From contig SJRY01000188.1 of the NCBI GenBank assembly GCA_011319805.1, positions 1 through 64,000 of the forward strand: 64,000 nt of DNA, in the 5' to 3' direction. This DNA comes from Macrocybe gigantea (taxonomy: Eukaryota; Basidiomycota; Agaricomycetes; Agaricales; Callistosporiaceae). The notes beneath the pieces are model-generated. The model ran no database searches, was not told the DNA's origin, and saw only the letters and a list, made by a program, of their open reading frames with translations. A program made the translations under genes and the position numbers. Shown here piece by piece: positions 36,919 through 48,003 of the stretch (the first letter of the stretch is position 1; every line of letters starts with the position of its first letter).

Positions 36919-38086
36919 ATGAACTTCGCAACGTTCATTGACCTTGCACTCCCAAAGCAACAGCTGCAGCGGGATGATTCGGGCCTCCTTCTACATTTTC
37001 TCCTTGTCTCACCTCTCGTCGTCCTCGCGCACGATCAGCCATCCACGACATCTTGGGAACCCATTACGAGACGCTTGGGGCGACCCATGGACGAATGGGA
37101 AATCACTCTGGCGGTCTCTGTCGGCATACGACCAGAACGTTCCAACCATGAAACACTCCGTCTTCAATGTAGGTCTGGAACACAGGTCATTCATCCAGTA
37201 TGTGGCATGAAACTTCATCGCATCACGACGGAGAGCTGCGACGGCCTAACACTTCAAACGTGCAGATGACTCATAGTGCAGAGTGTTGCCAAGAAGACTG
37301 GTCCATCACCTGGAAAGATGAAGAAGCGGAGCTGGGATTCGTGAGAGATCGTCACGTTGTGAGATACTGTGAATTGCGAGGCTGACTAGTCTTGTCAGTG
37401 TTGCGCCCCTGGCCATGAATGGACCGGCGATATCTGGACTGGGGAAGGCGGTTGTTGCCTCAAGGGTCTTTTCATGGTCGACGGTCGTTGTACTGAGCAA
37501 CCTGAGCAGCGCAGTGAAAACGGACGAACAGCGAACCACGGAGGCGGATGCTCCTCCAAACACAAGCATCTTTCCGCTCCCAGCCACGGAGTCCGCAACG
37601 ATGATGTTGTCCAGTGGAAAACAGACGTCGGTTACCCAGAAGCGGATGGGGGTCCAATAGATCTCGGTATCCGTTACGGACATTGCTACCTGTTAAATGT
37701 TCCAGAGAGCAACCGCCAAATCGGATTAAACCGCGAGGATGCCGTTTATGCTCCAGGCGGCCTCTTTCAAAACATACCGTTCCGCGTTTGTAGGTCGACA
37801 AGCGACTGCAGCAGAGGAGATGCCGACAGCGCGATATCGTCGCACAGCCAATTCTTCCTGCAAGACCAGGTACTCTCATTTATTTATGCGTTTGCTGTAA
37901 TTTTGACGCCGCATATACTCCTAGATCGGCAGACATCATGATCCTGCCGGGGCATCGGGATGGGTTACCAGGATAAATAAAGGCCTGACGAAGATGGCGT
38001 TCACTAGCAATGCAGCGGAAGCAACTGGATTCTTTGGAATGCGAGATACGACGTGCAAGCCTGGGGAAGCCAGTCTTGTAGTCTAA
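36919..38086 (+). CDS. Cysteine-rich secreted protein, copy 2
   Basis: Paralogue of copy 1 on the opposite strand, in inverted orientation. The best preserved part is EWTGDIWTGEGGCC, VDGRCTEQ, GGGCSSKHKH, then LGIRYGHCYLLNVPESNRQI, LFQNIPFRVCRSTSDC, SQFFLQDQ. After an intron (donor GTACTC, acceptor CTCCTAG) it continues IGRHHDPAGASGWV, KMAFTSNAAEATGFFG and CKPGEASLVV; stop at 38084–38086. The N-terminus is uncertain. An ATG at 36919 leads into a hydrophobic stretch (LLLHFLLVSPLVVLAHD) resembling a signal peptide, but the link to the Cys-rich part needs introns or frame changes I could not settle. It is shorter at the C-terminus than copy 1. Confidence 0.55.
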
Positions 38087-39136
38087 GACTCGGCGGACTG
38101 CCCTTGGATCTCACATTTCGAGAGACACCCTGTTTATATTATGATAGCGGTTCGGATGAGTTGTAACGTGGGGGACCTACAGCACATACCAGACGTCGAT
38201 TAGAGCTATGAGTAATAGGTTTAGAGGACTTGCATTAGCACTTCGTATTGGACAATTCGGACAACGGAATATTGCCATGAAGGATGGAGTTCACGATAAT
38301 ATGAAGAGGCACACCAGTGTGTATCAAATACAGCAAAATCCTGACATACCTGTCTCACTTGCGACGGCCGAGAGAATCTGGCACCGCAGACGCGGCTATT
38401 CATGGGCCATTCTGAGTGACAACCGTACAAGTCTCTGAACTGCGATGGCGACAGCGTGCCCTGGTCACGACTGAGCCGATTCTACGATGCCCTGCAATGT
38501 AAAACCAGCGTCTCTGGCGAGGAGCCTGTGAATTCCCATCTCCGCGACTATTCGATAGTTGAACTAGGAGCGATTGGCAAGCTGGGGAGGCAGTTTTGAC
38601 ACCACCCCCAGATTGCTGAAAGCCCAGAAACATTCCACGGCCCCGACGGAATGCAGAGTGTGGAAATCGAGAAATTCATGATGCGAAGCGATGTATATTG
38701 ACATATCGAGGGTGCGGATGCTCTATGGAACCAGCCTGGTGATATTTTTGCACCAGTTCAAAGAGATTGTCTTCCTCGGAATAGCTAGATTTTCTCCCTC
38801 TGCCAAAGCACGATTGTGTTAATGATCGATATTGCGTAGATATCGACGCTCTCCACGTCAATGTGTTTAAGCACAACTTGGTTGCTCTGTCCTCGAGTCA
38901 TTGTGCTAGCAAAAGCATTTGGCGTCGAGAGACTGATTTAATTTGGAGGTCGGTTGAAAGATATTCTTGCATATCGACGAGGATTAAAGAATCTTTGCGC
39001 GATATTGGCGTGTAGATGTGCAAGAGTAGAGTGTCAGCCGGTTTTGCCTGTAGCCGATAACCGGGAGTGTGACGTGACAATCACGCTACTCGGTTTCAAG
39101 AAATGTGACACTCTTCCCCGCCTCGTTCCGCAAACC
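38087..39136. other. Intergenic, no gene seen
   Basis: Between secreted-protein copy 2 and Pex13. Only frames under 80 codons occur, apart from the 5' extension of the Pex13 frame, which begins at 38954 without family-like sequence. Confidence 0.5.
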
Positions 39137-40312
39137 ATGGTCTCGCCGCCCAAACCTTGGGAAAGGAATGGTCCAGTAGCCACAACGTCACCGTCGACGG
39201 CGACAAGCACAACGTTAGCGTCATCCCCGGCGCCTTCCACAACAACCGCGACCGCAGGCCCCTCCTCACACCCCCCCGCCGTACCTGATCGTCCCCCTAC
39301 AATAGCATCGTCGTCGATGACTTCTCCCTATTCAACGTATGGAACGTCGCCGTATTCTCGGTTAGGCTCGTATGGATATGGAGGACTGGGTTCGTATGGG
39401 TCGATGTACGGAGGATATGGCGGTATGGGCATGGGGTCGTACGGCGGCGTCGGAACATACGGCATGGGCACGTATGGTGGTATGGGGTACGGCGGCTATG
39501 GAGGAATGGGTATGGGTATGGGAGGCCTACTAGGACCCAACGGAATGCCCATGGACCCGACCAACCCGTCATTGACGCAGACCCTCGAAGCGACGACCCA
39601 GAACACATTCGCGCTCCTCCATTCGATTGTTCAAACTTTTACCGGCCTTGCACAGATGCTGGAATCTACGTTCATGGCCACACATTCATCTTTCTTCGCC
39701 ATGGTCGGCGTCGCCGACCAACTAGGGCAGCTCCGAAACGCGCTCGGCAGCGTCCTAGGTCTCTTTGGGCTCCTCAGATGGCTGCGAGAACTGATCACCG
39801 GACGATCGAGCTCGGGTGGCCTGAATCACGAGTTTAGAGAATTCATCAATGGCAAGCCCGTGCAAGGTCCCATGACTCCACCCCCGCCCAAAACCAGCAA
39901 GAAGCCGATCATCATTTTCCTCCTCGCCATCTTCGGCGTGCCGTACGCCATGTCCAAGCTCATCAGACTCCTCAACGAACGCGCACAGGCGCAGGCTGCA
40001 GCGGCTGGCCACCTCGTCCCTGGCCCGAACGGGCAGCTGCCGCCCCTCGACCCATCTCAGCTCACGTTCGCCCGTGCACTATACCCATTCGCGCCGACGA
40101 ATTCGAACGAACTTGCGCTCAAGGAGAACGAGATCGTCGCCATCATGGCCAAGGTCGATCCGCGGACGGGCATGGAAGTCGACCCGAGGACAGAAGTCGA
40201 GAGCGATTGGTGGAAAGGTCGCACGCGCGATGGTAGGGAAGGGTGGTTTCCCAAAAAATGGGTCGAAGTCCTCCAACGAAGGCGGCCTGAAGAAGCGAAG
40301 AAGGTTGACTGA
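39137..40312 (+). CDS. Peroxin-13 (peroxisomal import docking protein)
   Basis: Membrane component of the peroxisomal docking complex that binds Pex5 and Pex14. It is a single exon of 391 codons. The ATG at 39137 starts MVSPPKPWERNG, matching the conserved KPWE opening of Pex13; an in-frame ATG at 38954 is judged too far upstream. Residues about 55–135 are rich in Gly, Tyr and Met (YGGYGGMGMG-type repeats). The conserved Pex13 core follows (LTQTLEATTQNTFALLHSIV, STFMATHSSFFAMVGVADQL) with hydrophobic segments. A C-terminal SH3 domain spans about 311–378 (ARALYPFAPTNSNELAL, DWWKGRTRDGREGWFP). The lack of introns contrasts with its neighbours. No lesions were seen. Confidence 0.92.
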   Translation: MVSPPKPWERNGPVATTSPSTATSTTLASSPAPSTTTATAGPSSHPPAVPDRPPTIASSSMTSPYSTYGTSPYSRLGSYGYGGLGSYGSMYGGYGGMGMGSYGGVGTYGMGTYGGMGYGGYGGMGMGMGGLLGPNGMPMDPTNPSLTQTLEATTQNTFALLHSIVQTFTGLAQMLESTFMATHSSFFAMVGVADQLGQLRNALGSVLGLFGLLRWLRELITGRSSSGGLNHEFREFINGKPVQGPMTPPPPKTSKKPIIIFLLAIFGVPYAMSKLIRLLNERAQAQAAAAGHLVPGPNGQLPPLDPSQLTFARALYPFAPTNSNELALKENEIVAIMAKVDPRTGMEVDPRTEVESDWWKGRTRDGREGWFPKKWVEVLQRRRPEEAKKVD

Positions 40313-40658
40313 TTTACTGGCCTTTGTAGTCCTTATTCAGAGTCGAGACTCTGGAATTTACCAACCGCATGGTTTCTTTGTGTGCCTGTCTCTGTTGACA
40401 CCCTCCATTCGTTGCTGTCTTGACTTGATATATTTTACGTGGGCTGCTACTTTTTGTAATATATTGCGCGGATTTCGTTTGAAAGGTCGGAGCCCGAGCA
40501 CCACGCTGCACAAAGAGCAATGTCGCAAACTAACATCCTACTACGTAGAATTACAGATAAACCTTCTCTGCCTCGTCCCTAGCTTCCTTGTGTACATTGA
40601 ACGGAATACGACTAAAGGTGAGACGTCTCTGCTGCGCACCAATTCTTCCCCTGAGTGT
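40313..40658. other. Intergenic, no gene seen
   Basis: Convergent 3' regions of Pex13 (plus) and FunK1 B (minus); no supported coding content. Confidence 0.5.
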
Positions 40659-42924
40659 CTATGCTGACCCGTTAAGCGGAGCTCGGTATGGAATGCTCGA
40701 GTCATTGGGAGGCCATTCGCCGACGAGAGCTTTATTTATAACCTCCAGCATCTTCCGAGTGAGCTCCATTTCCGGTTTATTCATTGGTCGCGCATGGATG
40801 TTGTCATAGATCAACGGGCGAAGATCCGCTAGTAATTCCGTGAGAGGTGCATTTTCCGGGATTGGCAAGACGTGGTCATCGACCCAATCCTTTTTCTTCA
40901 TACAAAGATAATAGGGTTTGGGCTCGTCGAACAACCATTGGGCGGTACCCTTGCCACGACTGTGGTTATGGGTAGTATGCCGAAGGAGACACCATATCAG
41001 AACCCAATAAACAGACTCTAGGTTGTGTCGGAGTCGGTGATACACTTTGTGGCCTTTCAAAAAGTCTACAGCCACAAAGGGCCAAGTCCCCTTCAGGATG
41101 CGGGTGAGAAGGATGGCGATAAGTAGAAAAGTCCACTCACTATTCTGCTCTCATCTCTTGGATTATATATTCTTCAAGTAGCTCAGGTTTGGATTTCGCT
41201 GAGATGCAGATGGCAGTATGGTCAAAATCGCATAAAAACCCGCCAGGCTTGTGCTCGTGCAGCAAGATGTTGGTGACGCTAACATCTCGGTGGACTACTC
41301 CATAACGATGGGCGATGACAAGTCCTAGGAAACTAATGAGTACGTTGTCAAAGTAAAAGGTATCTATCGGACTGACCAACGATAACGTCACGCAAAGCCA
41401 TCACCAACTGTTTTGTGCTCTCAAAACTTGTCAGCTTTCGACCAATGAAGCACGACAACGTCCTTATATGATGGCGGTTGAAGTGCGAAGCCTTGCGCGT
41501 CTTGGCGGCTACCTCCTTACGCTGACCTGTCTTCGTAATAAGGCCACACTTTTCCCCATCGCTATCGTGCAAGGCCAAATTACACGTTCCAGTATGATTG
41601 GTCAGACCAGAGACATGCTCGGAGATTAAATCGCCAAGCTCGTCTTGAATCATCTTTTGAACATGCGAATATCCTTCGCCGATGCGAGTCCGCCCATGGA
41701 ACGGGTCCTTCAAGACATAGATCTGTTTGGTGTGACGGATGAGGGTTGTGGAGACGCCAGACGCGCGACTGAAATGCCCATCGGAATGGGACAGACTTTC
41801 GGACGTGAAGCACTTGACACCTGTCCCCAGATCGAGGTCCTGTGTGACTGTGGAAAGTTCAATTAAATAACCAAAGCATCGAAAGGCAACGAACATACAG
41901 GAGACATTGGCCAAGCGATGATCCGAGAAGGCCTCGGATCTGTCTTTCTGGCGCTGAACAAGGAGCCAGAGAAACTTGCGTAGCATCTGTGGCGATGTGA
42001 CATAATCGACTGCGATAGACGAGATGACACCGAATCGGTCGAAACGGAAGATACGAAATGTGGGGCCATAAATTCCTAGGATGAACAGATAACTGCTCTT
42101 ATGCAGTTTCAAAAGGTCGAGCGCATTTTTCAACAGCTGTGCTCGGATTCGTAGATAGGGGGAACCAGGTTTACAAAGTCCATTTGCATCGATGGGATCC
42201 TGTACCTGGTAGGCCTCTGAAACAATCATGACCTGATTCCAGATACGGGTACTAGTATTGTCTGTCTCGGGAAACCTATTATGATGAGATGAGTGGAGGG
42301 CGTTCACGGAACGTGTGCTGTCCCTCTTCTGAAAACGAGGACGACAACCAATGGGGAAGTCTTCGACAAGCTTTGTCAACCCGGAAATCTGATAGATATG
42401 TAAATATGATGTTGAAAACCCTGTAGACACGAAAGGCATCCACTCACCAAAGAGTCATGCATGGCCTCGTCAGATAGCGGTGGATCTATGGCAGCAAAAA
42501 AGCCAGTCGTGTTCAAAGCAGGCGGATCTGGGAGACCATCCCGACAAAGCACATGCTGGGCCAGAAATTCATCAATGGTAAGGTTATCCTGGCAATTGTG
42601 GTAAACTCGGAATCGAGCGTCGAGTGCAATGGCATCATTGACGGATGCCACACCGCCAAATTGTGACGTCTTGCTTCTGTTATTTATTTGTAATGCTGGT
42701 GTTCCCTTGACGGCTTGGATTCAGGATAGTCAAGCTCTGTCGTTGAAGATGAGATTGAATGGAAATTCGTACTGGATGCATTCGATATCTCTGAGTTCAT
42801 CATCGACCCTATATTCAAGTCTTACCGAGATTCTAAAATTATTTCGAGGGAAATGACACCGGTTTCTTGACTGCGATGAGATGGTGGTAGTCGGATTAAA
42901 TGAATAATGCAGCGTTGTGGACAT
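40659..42924 (-). pseudogene. FunK1-type protein kinase, copy B, degenerate
   Basis: Related to copies A and C. It opens MSTTLHYSFNPTTTISS at 42924. A strong donor (GTAAGA, about 42825) can splice over two in-frame TGA codons to GTPALQ near 42705, so those stops alone are not proof of decay. Later exons: 42448–42705, 41899–42388, 41377–41847, 41141–41324 and 40659–41090. Exon 41899–42388 lacks 231 nt (77 codons) plus one intron relative to C: the WDPTIERVTDEEFERMFG region. The basic N-terminal cluster of A and C is lost. HRDVSVTN and DFDHTA remain. Exon 5 is one base short at its 3' end, so joining to GTWPFVA creates TAG at the junction. The C-terminal tail is about 100 codons shorter than in C. 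Probably non-functional. Confidence 0.75.
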
Positions 42925-43250
42925 GTTTTCTTTATACTCGATGGGCCACAACACATGGCGTCGAGTTGAACCAAAAGAGGAAGTCACTACCGTGGTCACA
43001 TGCTGCGTGTTACGTAAACAATGCGCGTCCACAGCAAGCGGCTACGCTGTATGATTAGTGAAGAACATCTTGCCCTGAAGCAAACCGAGTCAAGAGTTCA
43101 GGCCTTCAGGCCGTCTCTGAACATTGTCCTTCTCACATTACGGGTGTACTATACTTCTGCTGGAGCACATCTTTCACTCGGCAACCCTCATCCCCATGAT
43201 ATTCGACACTATGCATAAACATTTCAAACAAAAATAATACGCGTCCCTCG
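42925..43250. other. Intergenic between FunK1 B and C
   Basis: Short spacer holding the FunK1 B upstream element (42991–43033). No gene is supported. Confidence 0.5.
42991..43033 (-). promoter_or_regulatory. FunK1 upstream shared element, copy B
   Basis: CCGTGGTCACATG, then CGTGTTACGTAAACAATG and GCGTCCAC on the plus strand, 66–109 bp upstream of the FunK1 B start. Same block order as copies A and C, but GGTCAC and TGTTAC start 14 bp apart rather than 19. Confidence 0.5.
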
Positions 43251-46166
43251 CTATCCTTCGTCGTTATTTTCCTGATGTGAATTGAGTGGAGATGGACTGA
43301 AGGTGCGAGCAGTTTTGTTGGAAGAGTGAGATACGACCCGTCGTTTCCGTTTGTCAACGCGTATACTCGAGGATGGCGTTGTTGGGAAAAGAATATCTAG
43401 AATGGGATGGCTTCCACCGGCCAGCCTGGTGATAGATCGCCCACCGGCACTGTGTAAACCAGCTCCGGACTGCGAAATAGACTGCAAGGCCTCTGCTGCA
43501 CGCCGATTCTCTTCTTGTATATCTTTCTGCGCCTGTGCTAGTGTGCTGAGTGGAGTTTCATATCGGGTGCTCGAGTCATCAGGAGGCCAGTCAGCAGCGA
43601 GAGCTTTATTCATGACCGCTAGCATCTTCCGTGGCGTGAGCTCCATCTCCGGATTGTTACTTGGAGCTTGAGCAAGGATATTTCCATAGACCAACAAGCG
43701 TAGTTCCTCCAATAGTTTAGTAAGAGGAGCATTGCCAGGAATTGGCAAGACGCTCTCTTCTACCCAGACCTTTTTCACCATATAACGATGGATGGAGGCC
43801 GGCTTGTCAAACAGTGAGTAGGCGGCGAGCGTGCCGTCTTCATGTCCGTGGTTCGTATGCCTCAGAAGACACCATATCAAGACCCAGTAGACAGATTCTA
43901 GATCATGCTTGAGTCGATGATTTTCTTTAGCTTTCTTTAAAATACCGAGCGCCATAAAGGGCCAAGTTCCCTAGAAGATGCATGATGAGGAATATTTCGG
44001 TTGATAAAAGAGTTCCCTAACCGTCTTGTCCTTCATCTCTCGGTCTATATATTCTTTAAAAAGCTCAGGCTCGGGATCTGCGACCGAGATGCAGACAGTA
44101 GCGTAGTCGAAATCGTGCAGAAAGCCGCCTGACTTGTGTTCGTGCAGCAGAACGTTGCCGACACTGACGTCTCTGTGGACTACTCCACAATAACCAGCGA
44201 TGGCAAGTCCTAGAGCGATTGTAAGTGTATTTCCAAGCGGCACGATACCGAGTTCATCTCACCGATTACAACGTCACGCAAAGCCGTCACTAACTGTTTT
44301 GTGCTTTCGAAAGTCGTTAGGTTTCGACCGACACAACCCGTCAACGTCCGGATACGATCCCGGTCGAAGTCTGAAGGGTCGTGCGCCTGACTGACGGTCA
44401 GTCTGACCCTGCCTGCCTTCGTAACGAGGCCATATTTCTCCCCATCACCATCATATAGGGAAAGATTGTACGTTCCGACGTAGTCAGTGAGGCCAGACAT
44501 GTGAGCCTCTGGAACCAAGTCCCCAAGTTCGTCTTGAATCGTTCTTCGCACTCGGGGATCTCGCAGGTGTCTCTCGATTCGTTCGTAATAATACCCTTCG
44601 TCGACGCGACTGCGTTCTTGCCACGAATCCTTCAAGATGAAGACCTGGTTGCGAAATTCATCATGGTCGATAAGGACTTTGTAAACGGTTGATGCGCGAC
44701 TAAAAAGCCCATTGGAGCTAAAAAGAGTTTCGAATATGAAGCATTTGACAGTGACCCCTTGGTCAAGATCCCGTGTGACTATGAAAGCATTAATCAAATG
44801 ACCAGGCGATCAAAAAGAGACGGGCATACATGGAACTCTGGTCAAGCGATGGCCCGTTGGTATGACGACACTGTCAGGGTTATATACTAGTGACGAAGAG
44901 CAAATCACTAGAATCCTAAGCATAAGAGGAGGTGACGTACCAGGGACACTAGAAGTTTTTGAACGTTCATTCTGCATTGCACAAGCTATCATCCAGAAAG
45001 CTTTCTTCCTAATATCTTCTCTTTGGCTTTCCAGCTCTGGCGCAAATTTCAACAGCAATCCGAACATCCTCTCGAATTCTTCATCTGTCACTCGTTCTAT
45101 CGTTGGATCCCAGCCTGAGATAGTCCCAAATGAGGCTTTGCGAGGATGGACGAGAAACCACAGGAAATTGCGTAGCGGCTGTGGTGACGACACGTAATTG
45201 ATGGGGATAGAGGAGACGACGCCAGCCCGGTCGAAGCGGAAAATGCGAAATGTCGGGCCATAGATTCCTATGACAAAGACAAAACAACATTTATGCTGCT
45301 TGAGAAGGTTTAAGGCGTTTTTGAGCAACTGCACACGGGTTCTTCGATGGTCGAAACCATCCTTGCAAAGTCCATTCTCATCAATGGGGTCCTGGGCTTC
45401 TTTTCTCTTAGCCTCCCAAGCACTGGCGACCTGATCCCAAGTACAGATCGTGTCATCGCCAGCACCAGGAAACCCGCTGCAAATGTCAGGAAAAGTGACA
45501 TGAAATGAGTTGAGGGCGGGCGTGAAACGCGTTCGGTCGGTTTTCTCGAAGTGGGGCCGACAGTAAGCAGGGAAGTCCTCGACAAGCTTTGCCAGCCCTG
45601 AAATCTAATAGGCGTAGTTCAAAACAACGGGATTCTGCAAAGACACATGAGCTTCTGCTCACCAACGGGTCATACATAGCGCCTTCGGATAATGGTTGTG
45701 CCAAAGCAGTGAAAAGGTCCGTCGTTTGCAAGGGGGGAGGGTCTGGGAGGCCGTCTCGACGAAGAACGTATTCGGCAAAAAATTCGTCGATGGTCAGATC
45801 GGTCCGACACCTGTGGTAACGGCGAAATTCGTCGTCGAATGCGATGATATCATCGTGGGATACCGTGCTGATGGGCGCGCCGCTTGCGAAGTCGCTGCCG
45901 CTGCTTGCTTTGTGCGATGAGGGCGTCAGCTTCATGGATTCCAACACACGATTGACGGGCAGTGCAGGAGGAGTTGTCGGCCTCGTCAAAGGGTGGTTCG
46001 TGCCCAACGCGATAGGTACCTCTGAACGCGATGTCGAGCCCATTCTGATGTCTGGTTGCGATTCTGAAGTTGCTGCCACAAACAGCCGACGACGTTTCTT
46101 AGGACGCGTTGAGATAGTGGCAGTCGTGCTGACTGAGCCAATGGAATGATAAAGCATGCTGGACAT
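43251..46166 (-). CDS. FunK1-type protein kinase, copy C, intact
   Basis: The only FunK1 copy here that reads through: 882 codons from six exons (43251–43970, 44022–44209, 44263–44778, 44830–44886, 44941–45604, 45663–46166), with introns of 41–58 nt. The start MSSMLYHSIGSVSTTATIS precedes a basic RPKKRRRLF cluster, a possible nuclear signal. A FunK1 N-terminal region (ISGLAKLVEDFP, GIYGPTFRIFRFDRAGV) leads to an ATP-binding-like segment (KCFIFETLF, QVFILKDSW), the catalytic loop HRDVSVGNVLL at about residue 590, DFDYATVC in place of DFG, and GTWPFMALGIL. The conserved HDLESVYWVLIWCLL follows, then a Gln/Ser-rich tail with DKRKRRVV. The family phosphorylates proteins and expanded in agaricomycetes, but substrates are largely unknown. 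It is adjacent to decayed copy B. Confidence 0.9.
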
Positions 46167-48003
46167 GGTTTCTTATATCGGGATAAGTGGTTGGAGGCCA
46201 CAGATGAGAGCGATGAACAATGGAACGGAGCAAGTTAAACGTTGAACTAGAAGAGGAAAGCAGCACCGCGGTCACATGCAAATACACGTGTTACATAAAC
46301 AATGTAGGTCCACGATGGTCCATCCCACACGCGCACCCCGGAGTGCGTGGAAGCGCAACTTAGGGCTCGCTAATCCATTGCTATTGCCATCTCAAATTCC
46401 ATTGGATCTGCATCGCTATTTCACTCGCACTCGCTCATGGCGGTGCATTAGATTTTTATGGTCTGGCGGTGAAGGTTTTTTCACTAATTATCGCTTTTGG
46501 GCTTACCGAAGAGCGACCTACTTTTCCGTGAAGATGAAATTATTCAATTACGGCCATAGGATGGAAGAAGAAAGTCTGAGGATCTCCAGCATTTGAACTA
46601 TATCCGCAATGCCGAAGCCACAGTTCTCTGAACTCTCTCGGCTCCATATCTGTTCTTCCTTGTAAGCAAGTTCCTGTCAACTGTCCATGGATTGCAAACG
46701 GTAGTGTGTGGACGTCTTAACAGCTCGAATTCTATGTCGATCACCTGCTTGTCAAATCTCAACCTGCCGTAATTCCATGGATCACATCCTGAGCCGTCAG
46801 AGACAATTGAGCTGCTTCGTATAAACGCGCCCTCCGCTCTGGCAGATTCAGCTGGAAAGTATGAAACACGAACGTCGAGGAAATCGTTGATGGCCAGTCA
46901 ATCCAGCACTTACGACGTGTTCAGAAATATTCAAATCCATCGATTCATCGGACCTTTTGCGCAATCCCTGCATATACCGGGACTGATATCAGCTATCACT
47001 GCCCGAACAAACCTCACTGACTTTAGAACATGCCAAGAAGACCGGCAAAGATTCGACGTAGTCACCTGTGTCTCAGTGACAGGCGAACCAGACAATCAAC
47101 CCCGTAGACTGAATTACGCCCACGCCCTGTTGGCTGAAATGCGGCTCTCCAAAGAACCGTATGAAAAACCTCCTAAAGCTGACAGTGGCCTATGAAGCCC
47201 CACCCAGACCACCGAAGCGAAAGCCCTTCCTCTGGCCGAAAACGAAGGTCAAGATGAGGGCAGCCAAGAACCCGCAAGCCAGGACCTGAGTACGACAAGC
47301 AAGACAAGGATCGCCCGAACTCCAAGCAAAAGCAGATAAGCCAAGCATTGAAGTCATACCTCCGCCCAAGCGTCTCGTTAGCTCCGCAAAAATGACGCAT
47401 ACAACGCAGCTTGGCGACGTAATCTCCTAGAATGATGTTAACCGAACATCGTGCAACGACAAGAAAGCAAAAAAGCACTTGGTCGGTTTATAAGACGACC
47501 CCAAGTCGGCTGGGCAGGACCAAGGCTCGGATCATGAAGCCCCCGCTGTGCGTGTCGGAAAGCCAATGAGCGTCCGAATCCTCTTGGAAAAGATCACATT
47601 CGGCGTTAGAACACCCCAAGAAAAAAAACAGCGTGGGTGTGAACATGGCACAGACGGAGGTCCGAATTCCCCAACCCGGCATGCTCTCCCGGACCAACCC
47701 AAGACATTTTTTTTTGGGCTTCGCCAAGACCTCCATTCAGAGCGCTGATCGTTGATTGGATTGTCAAAAAAGGATCAACGATTGCGCGAGTCAGTGTGCC
47801 CTAGCGATGTACATAAGGGAAAAAAAAAGTTTTCTCGCTCCACTCCTTCGTCCGCCCGCGAATCTGTGAATCTCGAGCTCTGCCTGAGAACATAGTCCGC
47901 TTTGTTCCTTTCGTTCACTCCTCACTATTGAAACCCCTTGTCCATCCGTCCATCCGTCGCACGGACTACACAAGAACGCAGAAAAAAAAAAAAGAGGGCA
48001 TTC
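46167..48003. other. Intergenic, mostly empty
   Basis: About 1.8 kb between FunK1 C and the DUF1275 gene, holding the FunK1 C upstream element (46265–46312). Frames of 102 codons (46887–47195, plus) and 101 codons (47173–47478, minus) have no recognisable content. Short A/T runs lie near 47622, 47710, 47820 and 47983. Confidence 0.5.
46265..46312 (-). promoter_or_regulatory. FunK1 upstream shared element, copy C
   Basis: ACCGCGGTCACATG, then CACGTGTTACATAAACAATG and AGGTCCAC on the plus strand, about 100–146 bp upstream of the FunK1 C start. Block spacing equals copy A (19 bp between GGTCAC and TGTTAC). Confidence 0.55.

Noticed and set aside
42707..42740. Two in-frame TGA codons in FunK1 B as proof of pseudogenisation
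   Set aside because: A strong GTAAGA donor upstream and an AAG acceptor at 42706 remove both stops in frame, so they are compatible with an intron. The decay call rests on other lesions.
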